Below, in pieces: positions 1 to 5,851 of a DNA stretch of 7,254 nucleotides (positions within the stretch are counted from its first letter, which is position 1; every line of letters starts with the position of its first letter). The notes beneath the pieces were generated by a model, which ran no database searches, had not been told where the DNA came from, and was given only the letters and a program-made list of their open reading frames with translations. Position numbers and translations under genes: made by a program. This stretch comes from Alphaproteobacteria bacterium. GTDB taxonomy: Bacteria > Pseudomonadota > Alphaproteobacteria > Micavibrionales > UBA2020. The DNA lies in contig JADYYV010000260.1 of NCBI GenBank assembly GCA_020853455.1, positions 1-7,254 on the forward strand, written 5' to 3'.

Positions 1-31
1 AAGTTGAGTTGCTACACGAAAGGGGATCAAC

Positions 32-553
32 ATGATGTTACTCGATCGCGATACGCTCAAGAACCGCTTCGAGGGCCTGAAGCCCAAGACAGCCGCCCAT
101 TGCTTCGCGCAGCGCGAAGCCGTCGAAATGACCTGCGACGAAGACCAGTTCAACGCGGAACTGGCGCAGGTGATGGTGTCGATCGCGGCGCTGACCAGCG
201 CCCTGCCCGCAACGGACGCGCTGACCGACGAGCGCGTGCGCCGCATGATGCTGGCGCTGGAAGGCTTTTCATCGCCCTACCTGAAGACGCGCTTCAAGCA
301 GGAAGCGACGCCCGCACCGCAGGACAACACGAAACAACAGAACAAGGAAATCCGCATCGAGACGCGCGCACCGTCGCGCTTCCGCCACGCCTCGCGCCGC
401 CCGACGGAACGCGCGGCGGCCGCGATCACGACGAAATTCCTGCGCGTGAAGGAAGATGCGCCTGCGATCGAGATCATGCCGCTTGTGCCGGGTGTGCAGG
501 TTTTCGTGAAGGCAGGGGCGCAATTGAATTCTTTCGCCCCGCGCCCGCAATAA
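32..553 (+). CDS. Hypothetical protein, 173 aa, basic C-terminal half
   Basis: I do not recognise this protein. A good Shine-Dalgarno sequence, AAGGGG at about 20-25, lies upstream of two consecutive ATG codons (32 and 35); the first is used here. Residues 1-90 look helical, with charged and Ala/Met/Leu-rich stretches (about 41-58 and 64-78). Residues 91-104 are a Gln/Asn/Pro linker. Residues 105-140 are Arg-rich, and a short hydrophobic beta-like segment follows (about 147-160). There is no signal peptide or membrane segment, so it is probably cytoplasmic. The basic middle could contact nucleic acid, but no DNA-binding motif is visible. Its last 26 codons or so overlap the convergent HAD gene. 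The region upstream lies outside the window, so operon membership is unknown. Existence as a gene is fairly sure from the SD and codon pattern; function is unknown. Confidence 0.7.
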   Translation: MMLLDRDTLKNRFEGLKPKTAAHCFAQREAVEMTCDEDQFNAELAQVMVSIAALTSALPATDALTDERVRRMMLALEGFSSPYLKTRFKQEATPAPQDNTKQQNKEIRIETRAPSRFRHASRRPTERAAAAITTKFLRVKEDAPAIEIMPLVPGVQVFVKAGAQLNSFAPRPQ

Positions 554-1235
554 GGTGTGATGCCGCGCCGCTCATGTGATTAAACACTGTCGCCAGCGTG
601 GTTTCCGGCATTTTAAGCCCCGCCATTTCGCGGCCGATCCAGTTGGCATGGGGAATGTGAATCGCGGATAATCCGGCGGCGACGGACGGGATGATGTCGG
701 ATTTCAGGCTGTCGCCGATCATCACGACCTCGTGCGGTTTCAAGCCCAGTTTTTTCAACAGCACGGAATATGTTTCGGGCGTTTTTTCCGGCACGGGGAA
801 CGTGCCGCGAAAAATATTTTTGAAAGGCAGCGCGTCGATGCGGCGCTGCTGCGCTTCGGGCTCGCCCGCCGTCAGGATATACAAATCAAAATGGCCGGCC
901 AGTTTTTCCAGCGCCTGCGGCACGCCGGGAATGACGCGCGCGGGGCGCGTATAGACATCGGATGCCATGCCGCGCACCGCCGCGATATCGGCCGCCGGTG
1001 ATTGCGGCGCGTAATGCAGCAGCGCATTTTCAAAGGCCTGCGGCAGCATGCCGGTGCCGTAGCCGAAACTGGTGAACAGCTCGACCTCGAATCGCCGGAC
1101 GGTGGCGAGGGATTCTGCGGGCGGCGTCAGGGCGCGGGAATGGATAAAGGCTGTCAGCCTGTCATGCGCTTCCTCGAACAGGTCCTGGGTTGCGATGAGC
1201 GTATTGTCCATGTCGAGCAGAACGGCTTTGATCAT
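474..1235 (-). CDS. HAD-superfamily hydrolase (phosphatase-like), 253 aa
   Basis: A cytoplasmic haloacid dehalogenase-fold hydrolase, probably a small-molecule phosphatase using an aspartyl-phosphate intermediate and Mg2+. All four HAD motifs are visible. Motif I is DMDNTL, with nucleophile D8 and acid/base D10. Motif II is LTAGEP, with T122. Motif III is K151 in PEKTPE. Motif IV is GDSLKSD, with D175 and D180. The helical insert between motif I and motif II (about residues 15-95) suggests a C1-type cap, as in phosphoglycolate phosphatase-like and pyrimidine nucleotidase-like enzymes. The substrate cannot be assigned. The conserved core ends near residue 220; the Ala/Pro/Lys-rich tail (about 221-253) is unusual, and most of it is encoded inside the convergent gene's 3' end. 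No Shine-Dalgarno precedes the ATG, and a promoter sits so close that the mRNA may be leaderless. The family call is secure; the exact enzyme is not. Confidence 0.9.
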   Translation of the reverse strand: MIKAVLLDMDNTLIATQDLFEEAHDRLTAFIHSRALTPPAESLATVRRFEVELFTSFGYGTGMLPQAFENALLHYAPQSPAADIAAVRGMASDVYTRPARVIPGVPQALEKLAGHFDLYILTAGEPEAQQRRIDALPFKNIFRGTFPVPEKTPETYSVLLKKLGLKPHEVVMIGDSLKSDIIPSVAAGLSAIHIPHANWIGREMAGLKMPETTLATVFNHMSGAASHLIAGAGRKNSIAPLPSRKPAHPAQAA

Positions 1236-1240
1236 AAGGC

Positions 1241-1269
1241 ATTGTCACACAACATTTTTATTACGTCAA
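1241..1269 (-). promoter_or_regulatory. Candidate sigma70 promoter for the HAD gene (leaderless)
   Basis: On the minus strand, TTGACG (1269-1264) is followed after 17 nt by GACAAT (1246-1241). Only five bases, gcctt, separate the -10 from the ATG at 1235. The expected transcription start therefore falls at or next to the A of the ATG. This agrees with the lack of a Shine-Dalgarno. It is a sequence match only; the -10 fits 4 of 6 consensus positions. Confidence 0.5.
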
Positions 1270-1330
1270 AAATCTGCCGCGCCGAAAGATTAACAAAGCA
1301 TTAAGAAGTCGTTATGGCTCAAGGAGTTAG

Positions 1331-1351
1331 ATATGCTCAAAAAAAGCATAT
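1331..1351. promoter_or_regulatory. Inverted repeat next to the -35; possible operator
   Basis: Perfect 7-bp arms, atatgct and agcatat, flank a 7-nt A-rich loop (caaaaaa). The right arm ends 4 bp before the TTGACA at 1356. The position would suit an activator site, an AT-rich UP-like element or a repressor site. It is not read as a terminator, because the stem is weak and AT-rich and no plus-strand gene ends nearby. Confidence 0.4.
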
Positions 1352-1355
1352 ATTT

Positions 1356-1384
1356 TTGACAAAGGCAGGGGTCTGGGGTACTAT
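1356..1384 (+). promoter_or_regulatory. Strong sigma70-type promoter for the 313-aa gene
   Basis: A consensus -35 TTGACA (1356-1361) is followed by exactly 17 nt and then TACTAT (1379-1384), 4 of 6 matches to the -10. An A/T-rich tract lies upstream. The expected start near 1391 gives a very short 5' UTR of about 17 nt that still holds the Shine-Dalgarno. This is one of the best promoter matches in the window. Confidence 0.65.
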
Positions 1385-1395
1385 GAGATTAACAA

Positions 1396-1402
1396 AGAGA
1401 GG
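1396..1402 (+). promoter_or_regulatory. Ribosome binding site that decides the TTG start at 1408
   Basis: The sequence AGAGAGG ends 5 nt before TTG at 1408. An in-frame TAA at 1390 rules out any earlier start. The first in-frame ATG (1474, codon 23) has no Shine-Dalgarno-like sequence, so TTG is the favoured start. Confidence 0.6.
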
Positions 1403-1407
1403 TTACG

Positions 1408-2349
1408 TTGACCCAGTTGCAGACCGCCTTCGCCGCCAACTCTACCGTCGCCACCGCAGGCCTTTTTGCACAGATGTTCAATGACAGGATGGGAAAAGAA
1501 ATGACAGCCGATACCGCAACAGCAACCGACACCGCGCCGAAACCCGAAACCGAAATCCCCAACGCGCAGGGCGGCATCGACTATTCCAAGGAAAAAGAAA
1601 TCACGCAGGACGAGATGACCGACGAGTTGTTCGCGGCTGTGAAGCGCGGCGACCTGAACACGGTGCAGGGCCTGACCCAGAACGGCAAAAAGAACACCGG
1701 CGTGAAACGCGCCAACGGCGTGACGCTGCTGATCGCGGCGGCGCAGGACCAGAAAGACCATATCGCGCGCGAATTGATGACGTATAAAGGCGTCGATCTG
1801 GGCGCGATGACGGATGCGGGCGTGAGCGCCGCGATGCTGTTCCAGGCCAACGGCAACGTGGAACTGGCGCGCATGCTGATCGCGAAGCTGCAGACCAACA
1901 ACCTGCTGGCGATGGGCGGCGTGAACGGCGACGAAGTGGCGCGTTCCATGGGCGCGCACGGCCTGTCGGAAACCATCAAGCAGGCGCAGCGCGACGACTT
2001 TGCCGTCAAGGAAGAAGCCGCGCATCAGGAACTGGAACACGGCGACAAAGGCAACAGCATCAGCGCGACGATCCGTGGCTGGTTCGGCGGCGGCGACGAC
2101 AAGGGCGGCATCGAGATCGCGCCGCTGGAAGCCGCGAAACCTGCGGAAACGCTGGCGGCGGACGAAGCCGGTCCTTCGACCTTTACCAGCAAATTCACCA
2201 AATACATCTCCGGCATTTCGTCGCGCTTCTTTGGCCCGAAGCCGGAAATCGACACGCTGGCGGCGGCGCCTGCGGAAATCAAACCCTCGCCGCTGACGGC
2301 GCAAGGCGCGGTGCAGAGCTTCCTGAAGCGTCTGGGCCCCGGCATCTGA
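1408..2349 (+). CDS. Degenerate ankyrin-repeat protein, 313 aa
   Basis: Probably a protein-binding scaffold. Residues 1-65 are low-complexity (Ala/Thr/Pro/Glu) with no signal peptide. Residues 70-165 contain about three degenerate ankyrin units. Unit one begins DELFAAVKRGDLNTVQGL (about 72-89). Unit two begins NGVTLLIAAA (about 103). Unit three begins DAGVSAAMLF (about 136), followed by VELARMLIAK. The canonical TPLH tetrapeptide is eroded in all of them. Residues 200-313 are acidic and Pro/Ala-rich linkers separating three short aromatic-basic segments: about 217-228, 258-276 and 300-310. These could be amphipathic helices that touch membrane or partner proteins, which is inference. The TTG start is supported by an SD and a strong promoter. 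The gene is a single unit, ending at an efficient terminator. Ankyrin fold confidence is moderate; cellular role is unknown. Confidence 0.8.
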   Translation: MTQLQTAFAANSTVATAGLFAQMFNDRMGKEMTADTATATDTAPKPETEIPNAQGGIDYSKEKEITQDEMTDELFAAVKRGDLNTVQGLTQNGKKNTGVKRANGVTLLIAAAQDQKDHIARELMTYKGVDLGAMTDAGVSAAMLFQANGNVELARMLIAKLQTNNLLAMGGVNGDEVARSMGAHGLSETIKQAQRDDFAVKEEAAHQELEHGDKGNSISATIRGWFGGGDDKGGIEIAPLEAAKPAETLAADEAGPSTFTSKFTKYISGISSRFFGPKPEIDTLAAAPAEIKPSPLTAQGAVQSFLKRLGPGI

Positions 2350-2369
2350 AAATCAATTTAAACGGATAC

Positions 2370-2400
2370 AAAAAAACCGCCGTGACCCGGCGGTTTTTTT
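2370..2400. terminator. Bidirectional rho-independent terminator
   Basis: Seven A residues (2370-2376) precede the arm ccgccg (2377-2382). The loop is tgacc (2383-2387), the second arm is cggcgg (2388-2393), and seven T residues (2394-2400) follow. The stem is perfect and the A and T tracts can extend it. It lies 20 bp after the stop at 2349 and 19 bp from the convergent stop at 2420, so it can end both transcripts. Confidence 0.93.
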
Positions 2401-2419
2401 ATTGTCGTGTGGCGCGCGG

Positions 2420-2827
2420 TTATGCGGCGTCGGTTTTTTTCTGCCAGCGCGACAGCGTCACCAGCGCGTGTTCTTCGCCGAATTTCAGCGCCTGCATTTC
2501 GCGCCAGACGGTGATGTAGGGATTGGCGGGCGACGGATCGACGCGCAGGATTTCGTGCAGCCCGTCGAAATTGATGTCGTTCAGGAAGGGCAGCTGTTCC
2601 AGGATGCAGTCGCGCACGGTTTCGGCGTTTTCCATCGTGACGCAGGCATCGGCCTGTTCATCCATCATGAAAGCGACAAGGCGCTGCGGGCCCGCTTCGC
2701 CTTCGCGCGACAGCGTCATGCCGGTCATGACCGACAGGATGGCGTTCAGGTGAAAATCTTTTTTGCCGAGATCTTTTTTGCTTTGACGGCGGGGTTGTTC
2801 CGCCTCTGTATTCACGCGCTGGAGCAT
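2420..2827 (-). CDS. Uncharacterised 135-aa protein, possible phage-type domain
   Basis: A small, probably cytoplasmic protein of unknown function. The N-terminus (1-24) is charged, with many Lys, Arg and Gln. Residues 27-36 read HLNAILSVMTG, followed by a helical segment with FMM (53-55), then VRDCILEQLPFLNDI (about 71-85), and a C-terminal VW..M...KFGEEHALVTLSRW segment (about 107-128). The order of an LxxILSVxTG strand, a short helix, a Q.P.L segment and a W...FG ending recalls a small domain seen in phage and mobile-element proteins (DUF7736-like). I recall this only by pattern, so treat it as weak. An in-frame TGA lies two codons upstream, so ATG at 2827 is the earliest start; GGTGAG just upstream is a poor, close SD. 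It is transcribed alone and ends at the shared terminator. Confidence 0.72.
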   Translation of the reverse strand: MLQRVNTEAEQPRRQSKKDLGKKDFHLNAILSVMTGMTLSREGEAGPQRLVAFMMDEQADACVTMENAETVRDCILEQLPFLNDINFDGLHEILRVDPSPANPYITVWREMQALKFGEEHALVTLSRWQKKTDAA

Positions 2828-2878
2828 TTCTCACCGCCGTTTCAGGAGCTGTTTTATCAGGTTTCCGGACTTCTGGTG

Positions 2879-2907
2879 ATATTGCAGCCTATGTTCCATT
2901 ATGTCAA
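2879..2907 (-). promoter_or_regulatory. Candidate promoter for the 135-aa gene
   Basis: On the minus strand, a perfect TTGACA -35 (2907-2902) is followed by a 17-nt spacer and CAATAT (2884-2879), which matches the -10 at only 3 of 6 positions. The expected start near 2872 would give a leader of about 45 nt. The -35 and spacing are persuasive; the -10 is weak. Confidence 0.4.
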
Positions 2908-3000
2908 GAAAGCGTCGACAAAAAATCCATCTTAACGCTGTATAATAAAATTATTTCAATAGCATAGAATAAATTAAATCTTATTGCGGCGCATCAAATT

Positions 3001-3909
3001 TTACGGCGCGGGCGGGGCCAGTTTGCGCGACGGCTGTTTGTCGAGTCCCAGTCCTTCGTTTTCCTGCAGCTGCGCCTTGAGGTTGAATTCGGGCGCGATC
3101 TGCTTTGCCAGCCTGCCGTTCGATGCCAGCAGAAAACGCCCGAGCGACGTATCGAGCTTGCCGCGGCTGCGCGACAGCAAGCGGTCGAGCGGCGTCCAGC
3201 CGAAGCGGTCGGGCTCGTTCACCAAATGCGGTTTGCGTTGCGTCATCCAGCCGAGAATATCGATTTTGTTTTCGTCTTCGTGATTGCCGTTATATCCGGC
3301 GATGCGGTGGAACAGCGTTTCGCCGCGCGCGTTTTTGATGAGCAGGAAATCGGCGTTGCCCGTCGCGGCCTCGATATCGTCCAGCGCCTTGACCGTCAGT
3401 TCGCGGTTGAAGGCGATATGGTGCAGCAGCGGCTGCGCGGGTTGGGACGCGTCGCGGTTCACGACATCCTGCGCCAATGCCTGCGGATCGAGCGCGATGA
3501 AATCGGCAAGCGTGACATCCGGACGCTGGGCGAGCAGGGAGAACAGCGGCGTGCGTTCGATCTCATAGCGGCGATAATCGTCATAGACCGCGATATTGGT
3601 GTTGGGCGATCCCCACTGGAAGCCGAAATTGGGCGCGACCGCCGCGCGGACTTTTTCCGGCGCGCCGTTGAACAGTTCCTTGAGCCATTTGATCTGGTCT
3701 TTGGCATCGGGCAGCGCCAGCACCTGGGATACCGCCGACATCATCGGGAATTTTTCGGGCACATCCAGCGGGTCGATCGCGCCCGCTTCGACCGCTTCGC
3801 GAAAATCGTTGAAGCGGCCGTCGGGGATAATGCGGGTGGCCAGATCCTTCAGCGAAGCCCCGACGCTGGCATCCTGCAATGCCTGCTCGCGCACATGACC
3901 GTAACCCAT
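3001..3909 (-). CDS. Ankyrin-like repeat protein, 302 aa
   Basis: Probably a cytoplasmic protein-interaction scaffold. The N-terminal half (1-155) is helical and not obviously ankyrin-like, though it may hold eroded repeats such as TPLFSLLAQRPDVTLADFI (120-138). Three repeat-like units follow: QPLLHHIAFNRELTVKAL (159-176), GETLFHRIAGYNG with a longer loop and a second helix around IDILGWMTQ (196-224), and GWTPLDRLLSRSRG (237-250). A tail of about 270-302 is Gln/Lys/Pro-rich and contains GLDK. The last repeat and tail resemble the end of the 478-aa ankyrin protein encoded just upstream on the same strand. No signal peptide or membrane segment is present. The ATG follows two GGAG motifs, 3 and 8 nt away, and a promoter candidate lies at 3945-3972. 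Partner and pathway are unknown. Confidence 0.82.
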   Translation of the reverse strand: MGYGHVREQALQDASVGASLKDLATRIIPDGRFNDFREAVEAGAIDPLDVPEKFPMMSAVSQVLALPDAKDQIKWLKELFNGAPEKVRAAVAPNFGFQWGSPNTNIAVYDDYRRYEIERTPLFSLLAQRPDVTLADFIALDPQALAQDVVNRDASQPAQPLLHHIAFNRELTVKALDDIEAATGNADFLLIKNARGETLFHRIAGYNGNHEDENKIDILGWMTQRKPHLVNEPDRFGWTPLDRLLSRSRGKLDTSLGRFLLASNGRLAKQIAPEFNLKAQLQENEGLGLDKQPSRKLAPPAP

Positions 3910-3944
3910 CGCTCCGCTCCATCATGAATATGACAACGATGCGC

Positions 3945-3972
3945 AGTTTAGCGGCTCCTCTGTGCGAGTCAA
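3945..3972 (-). promoter_or_regulatory. Candidate promoter for the 302-aa ankyrin-like gene
   Basis: On the minus strand, TTGACT (3972-3967) is separated by 16 nt from TAAACT (3950-3945). This gives 5 of 6 and 4 of 6 matches. The predicted start near 3938 leaves about 29 nt before the ATG at 3909, enough for the two GGAG motifs. It implies that this gene can be transcribed independently of the ankyrin gene upstream. Confidence 0.45.
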
Positions 3973-4003
3973 TCGCTTATGGCAATAAACTTTACGCCCG
4001 TAA

Positions 4004-4086
4004 CGTCATCCCCTCGAAAGCGGGATCCCGGCGATAAGCACAGGACGCAGGAAGCCCACGGGATTCCCGCTTTCGCGGGAATGACG
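4004..4086. repeat. REPIN-like double palindrome (dRS3-type arm)
   Basis: An 83-bp intergenic element has two arms of 27 and 28 bp (4004-4030 and 4059-4086) in inverted orientation around a 28-bp spacer. The arms are complementary except for two substitutions and a one-base gap. Each arm is itself palindromic. The right arm contains ATTCCC-N8-GGGAAT (4063-4082), which fits the dRS3 pattern known from Neisseria and related GTCATTCCCGC repeats found in many proteobacteria. The arrangement of two inverted REP units with a spacer matches non-autonomous REPIN elements, which are mobilised by RAYT transposases elsewhere. It sits between two tandem minus-strand genes and could form an RNA stem-loop that ends or stabilises the upstream transcript, but no T tract follows. 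Copy number in the genome is not known. Confidence 0.88.
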
Positions 4087-4096
4087 GCAATGGGGA

Positions 4097-5533
4097 TTAA
4101 TTATTGGCCGGAGGCTTCGGCTTGAAACCGCCGAATTTCGGCGTGTCGCGGTTGTCGTTCAACCCGCCCGGCTGCACGCGCGGCTTGTCGAGGCCGGGTT
4201 TATCCATGCCGTTGTTCCGCTTGCGCATCAGTTCGGGGTTGAGCGGCAGCTGTTTTTTATACTGCGCTCCCGCCACGATCAGGCGCTGCACGACGGGGCT
4301 GTTGCGGTCGTCTTTTTCCGCGAGGCGGTCGAGCACCGTCCAGCCGCGATTATCGGTGAGGTCGGGATCGGCGCCGAGGTCGAGCAGGCGGTCGAGCACG
4401 GTCAAATTCTTGCGCTCGATCGCGATATGCAGCGCGGCCTTGCCGTCCTTGTCGACGACGTCGAAATTGATTTTCTTGGCCGCCAGATATTCGACGAAGC
4501 CCTGTTTGTCCTGCGCAACGGCATAATGCAGCAGCGTGCGGCCGTATTCGTCGGTGACCGACGGGTCGGCGCCCGCATTGATCATCACGCGCGCGGCCGC
4601 GATAAATTTGTCGTCGATGCGATACGGCTGGCGGTCGGCGCGGCGCACCAGTTCGGCGAGCGGCGTGCGGCCGTGGATGTTTTCGTCGTTCAGCAGCTCG
4701 GGCGCCTTGTCGATCGCTTTCAGGATCATCGACACGTTTTGCGTGCGCGCCAGCGCGTGCAGCACGTTGTTGCCGTTCGCGTCCTTGATTTTCAGCTCGC
4801 AGCCGCCGAGGACGGAATTGAAGGTATCCGCCATTTCAAGCCGCGCCGCCATATGCAGCACGGTCTCGCCCAATTGGTTCGCAGCGCCGATATCGGCCTT
4901 GAAGGCCAGCATTTGCTGCAGCACTTTCGGGTACTGCGAAATGCGCTCTTCCTCCAGCATCATCATGTAGGGCGACACGCCGAAATCGTTTTTGGCGTTC
5001 GGATCCGCGCCGTTTTTCAACAGTTTTTCGACCAGCACGGGTTTATCAAGGAAGGTGTGCAGCGGCGTGTTGCCGTTGATGTCTTTTTCGTTCAGGCGCG
5101 CGTTATTTTGCACGAGCAGATCGACGATATCGGGATTCGACGTCGTGATCACGTGCAGCGGCGTGCGGCCCTGATCGTCTTTCGCATTGGTATCCGCGCC
5201 CAGTTTCACGAGCGTACGGACGAAGGTTTCCTGTGACTGCATCACCGCGCGGTGCAGCGGCGTTTTGCCGGTCGCGTCGGGCAGGTTGACATCGGCGCCC
5301 GCCTGAATAAGCGCAACGGCGATGGAATGACGGTCTCTGTCGAGCGCAAGGTGCAGCGGGGGATACATCAGGTTGCCGCGCATGTTCACATCGGCGCCCA
5401 TTTTAATCAGCGCCACCACCGACGACAGGTCATTTTCGGCCACGGCCTTTTGCAGGCGCGTGTAACCGGTGTCCTGTACCTTGTTCGGGTCGCCCCGGAA
5501 CATTCTTGAAACGGCGTTGAAAAAGTTTTTCAA
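4097..5533 (-). CDS. Ankyrin-repeat protein, 478 aa, about 12 repeats
   Basis: A large ankyrin scaffold, probably binding protein partners in the cytoplasm. About twelve repeats start near residues 23, 56, 89, 122, 154, 185, 222, 254, 288, 331, 364 and 397. Several keep the canonical G-TPLH core (GKTPLHRA, GRTPLHVI, GNTPLHTF) and the GADVN/GADPN turn. Repeats 6 and 9 are longer or eroded (ERISQYPKV and RRADRQPYRIDD inserts). Residues 1-16 form a short aromatic-basic stretch, and residues 428-478 a Pro/Gly/Asn/Lys-rich tail. There is no signal peptide, transmembrane helix or enzymatic domain. The start codon is TTG; GGGGA lies 7 nt upstream, and the nearby ATG at 5555 is out of frame. ATG codon 11 is an alternative but lacks a spaced SD. 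I see no convincing promoter upstream. The ankyrin call is very secure; function is open. Confidence 0.95.
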   Translation of the reverse strand: MKNFFNAVSRMFRGDPNKVQDTGYTRLQKAVAENDLSSVVALIKMGADVNMRGNLMYPPLHLALDRDRHSIAVALIQAGADVNLPDATGKTPLHRAVMQSQETFVRTLVKLGADTNAKDDQGRTPLHVITTSNPDIVDLLVQNNARLNEKDINGNTPLHTFLDKPVLVEKLLKNGADPNAKNDFGVSPYMMMLEEERISQYPKVLQQMLAFKADIGAANQLGETVLHMAARLEMADTFNSVLGGCELKIKDANGNNVLHALARTQNVSMILKAIDKAPELLNDENIHGRTPLAELVRRADRQPYRIDDKFIAAARVMINAGADPSVTDEYGRTLLHYAVAQDKQGFVEYLAAKKINFDVVDKDGKAALHIAIERKNLTVLDRLLDLGADPDLTDNRGWTVLDRLAEKDDRNSPVVQRLIVAGAQYKKQLPLNPELMRKRNNGMDKPGLDKPRVQPGGLNDNRDTPKFGGFKPKPPANN

Positions 5534-5851
5534 TTCTTCGTCCCCGAAAAGCCATTAAATGACGACCGTAATACCGGCGTAATCGACATTTTTAATGGCG
5601 TTTTATGGTGATGCTGCTTTTAACAGATTGAAAAGTTAGCATGGTTAACATCACGAGTCCATGCGGCTTCGCAAGCTTGGGAATATAAAAACGCTGTTTG
5701 CGGAAACTTTATTACAAAGTGGTTTTCGTTTTCATAAAACAGGCGAGATATATTGATACGCCTTGCCAAGCGAAGCGTTTGTTGTGGAGAATAAATGAAG
5801 GCGCGGCATCCGGCGCGTTTTCCCTGCCCTTACATCCATCTTGAGGACTGC
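5534..5851. other. Divergent intergenic spacer, no gene seen
   Basis: This AT-richer spacer separates the ankyrin gene from the protease gene and must hold promoters for both. I see GGGGA (5541-5545) as the ribosome binding site of the TTG-started ankyrin gene. There is a TATAAA box near 5684, but no matching -35. GGAGA (5786-5790) stands before an in-frame ATG at 5795. No strong -35/-10 pair, terminator or RNA gene is evident. Confidence 0.6.
5843..5847 (+). promoter_or_regulatory. Ribosome binding site favouring the protease start at 5852
   Basis: GAGGA lies 4 nt before ATG 5852, which gives a typical signal peptide at once. A second in-frame start, ATG 5795, has its own GGAGA (5786-5790, also 4 nt away) and would add 19 residues before the hydrophobic segment. 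An in-frame TAA at 5792 excludes anything earlier. Confidence 0.5.

Larger units (their letters stand above)
1287..1397. repeat. 12-bp direct repeat, copies at 1287-1298 and 1386-1397
   Basis: The 12-mer agattaacaaag occurs exactly twice, 99 bp apart, in the spacer between the divergent HAD and ankyrin-like genes. The left copy lies 17 bp upstream of the HAD -35 element. The right copy starts 1 bp after the TACTAT -10 of the rightward promoter, covering its expected start site. Both could be operators for one regulator acting on both promoters. This is inferred from position; the sequence is A-rich, which weakens it. Confidence 0.5.

Noticed and set aside
515..540. Hairpin GGGGCG/CGCCCC as terminator for the 173-aa gene
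   Set aside because: It has a 14-nt loop, lies before the stop codon and is not followed by T residues.
4..579. Plus-strand open frame overlapping the 173-aa gene in another frame
   Set aside because: The product is extremely rich in Arg, Ala and Asp and has no SD, while the 32-553 frame has a good one.
1314..1484. Small plus-strand frame of 56 codons across the promoter region
   Set aside because: It runs through a convincing promoter and into the 313-aa gene in another frame. The Arg-rich end is typical of a shadow.
1381..2304. Minus-strand open frame of 307 codons
   Set aside because: It is antisense to the 313-aa gene, which has promoter, SD and terminator. The product is Arg/Phe/His-rich with no recognisable domain.
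2402..2935. Plus-strand open frame of 177 codons
   Set aside because: It begins right after a strong terminator, is antisense to the 135-aa gene and has shadow composition.
2941..2946. Perfect TATAAT on the plus strand
   Set aside because: No -35 at 16-18 bp (TCGACA is 20 bp away) and no plus-strand gene downstream before 5795.
3226..3927. Plus-strand open frame of 233 codons
   Set aside because: It is antisense to the 302-aa ankyrin-like gene and has shadow composition and no ribosome binding site.
4427..5236. Plus-strand open frame of 269 codons
   Set aside because: It lies antisense to clear ankyrin repeats; its pseudo-repetitive look is a reflection of those repeats.
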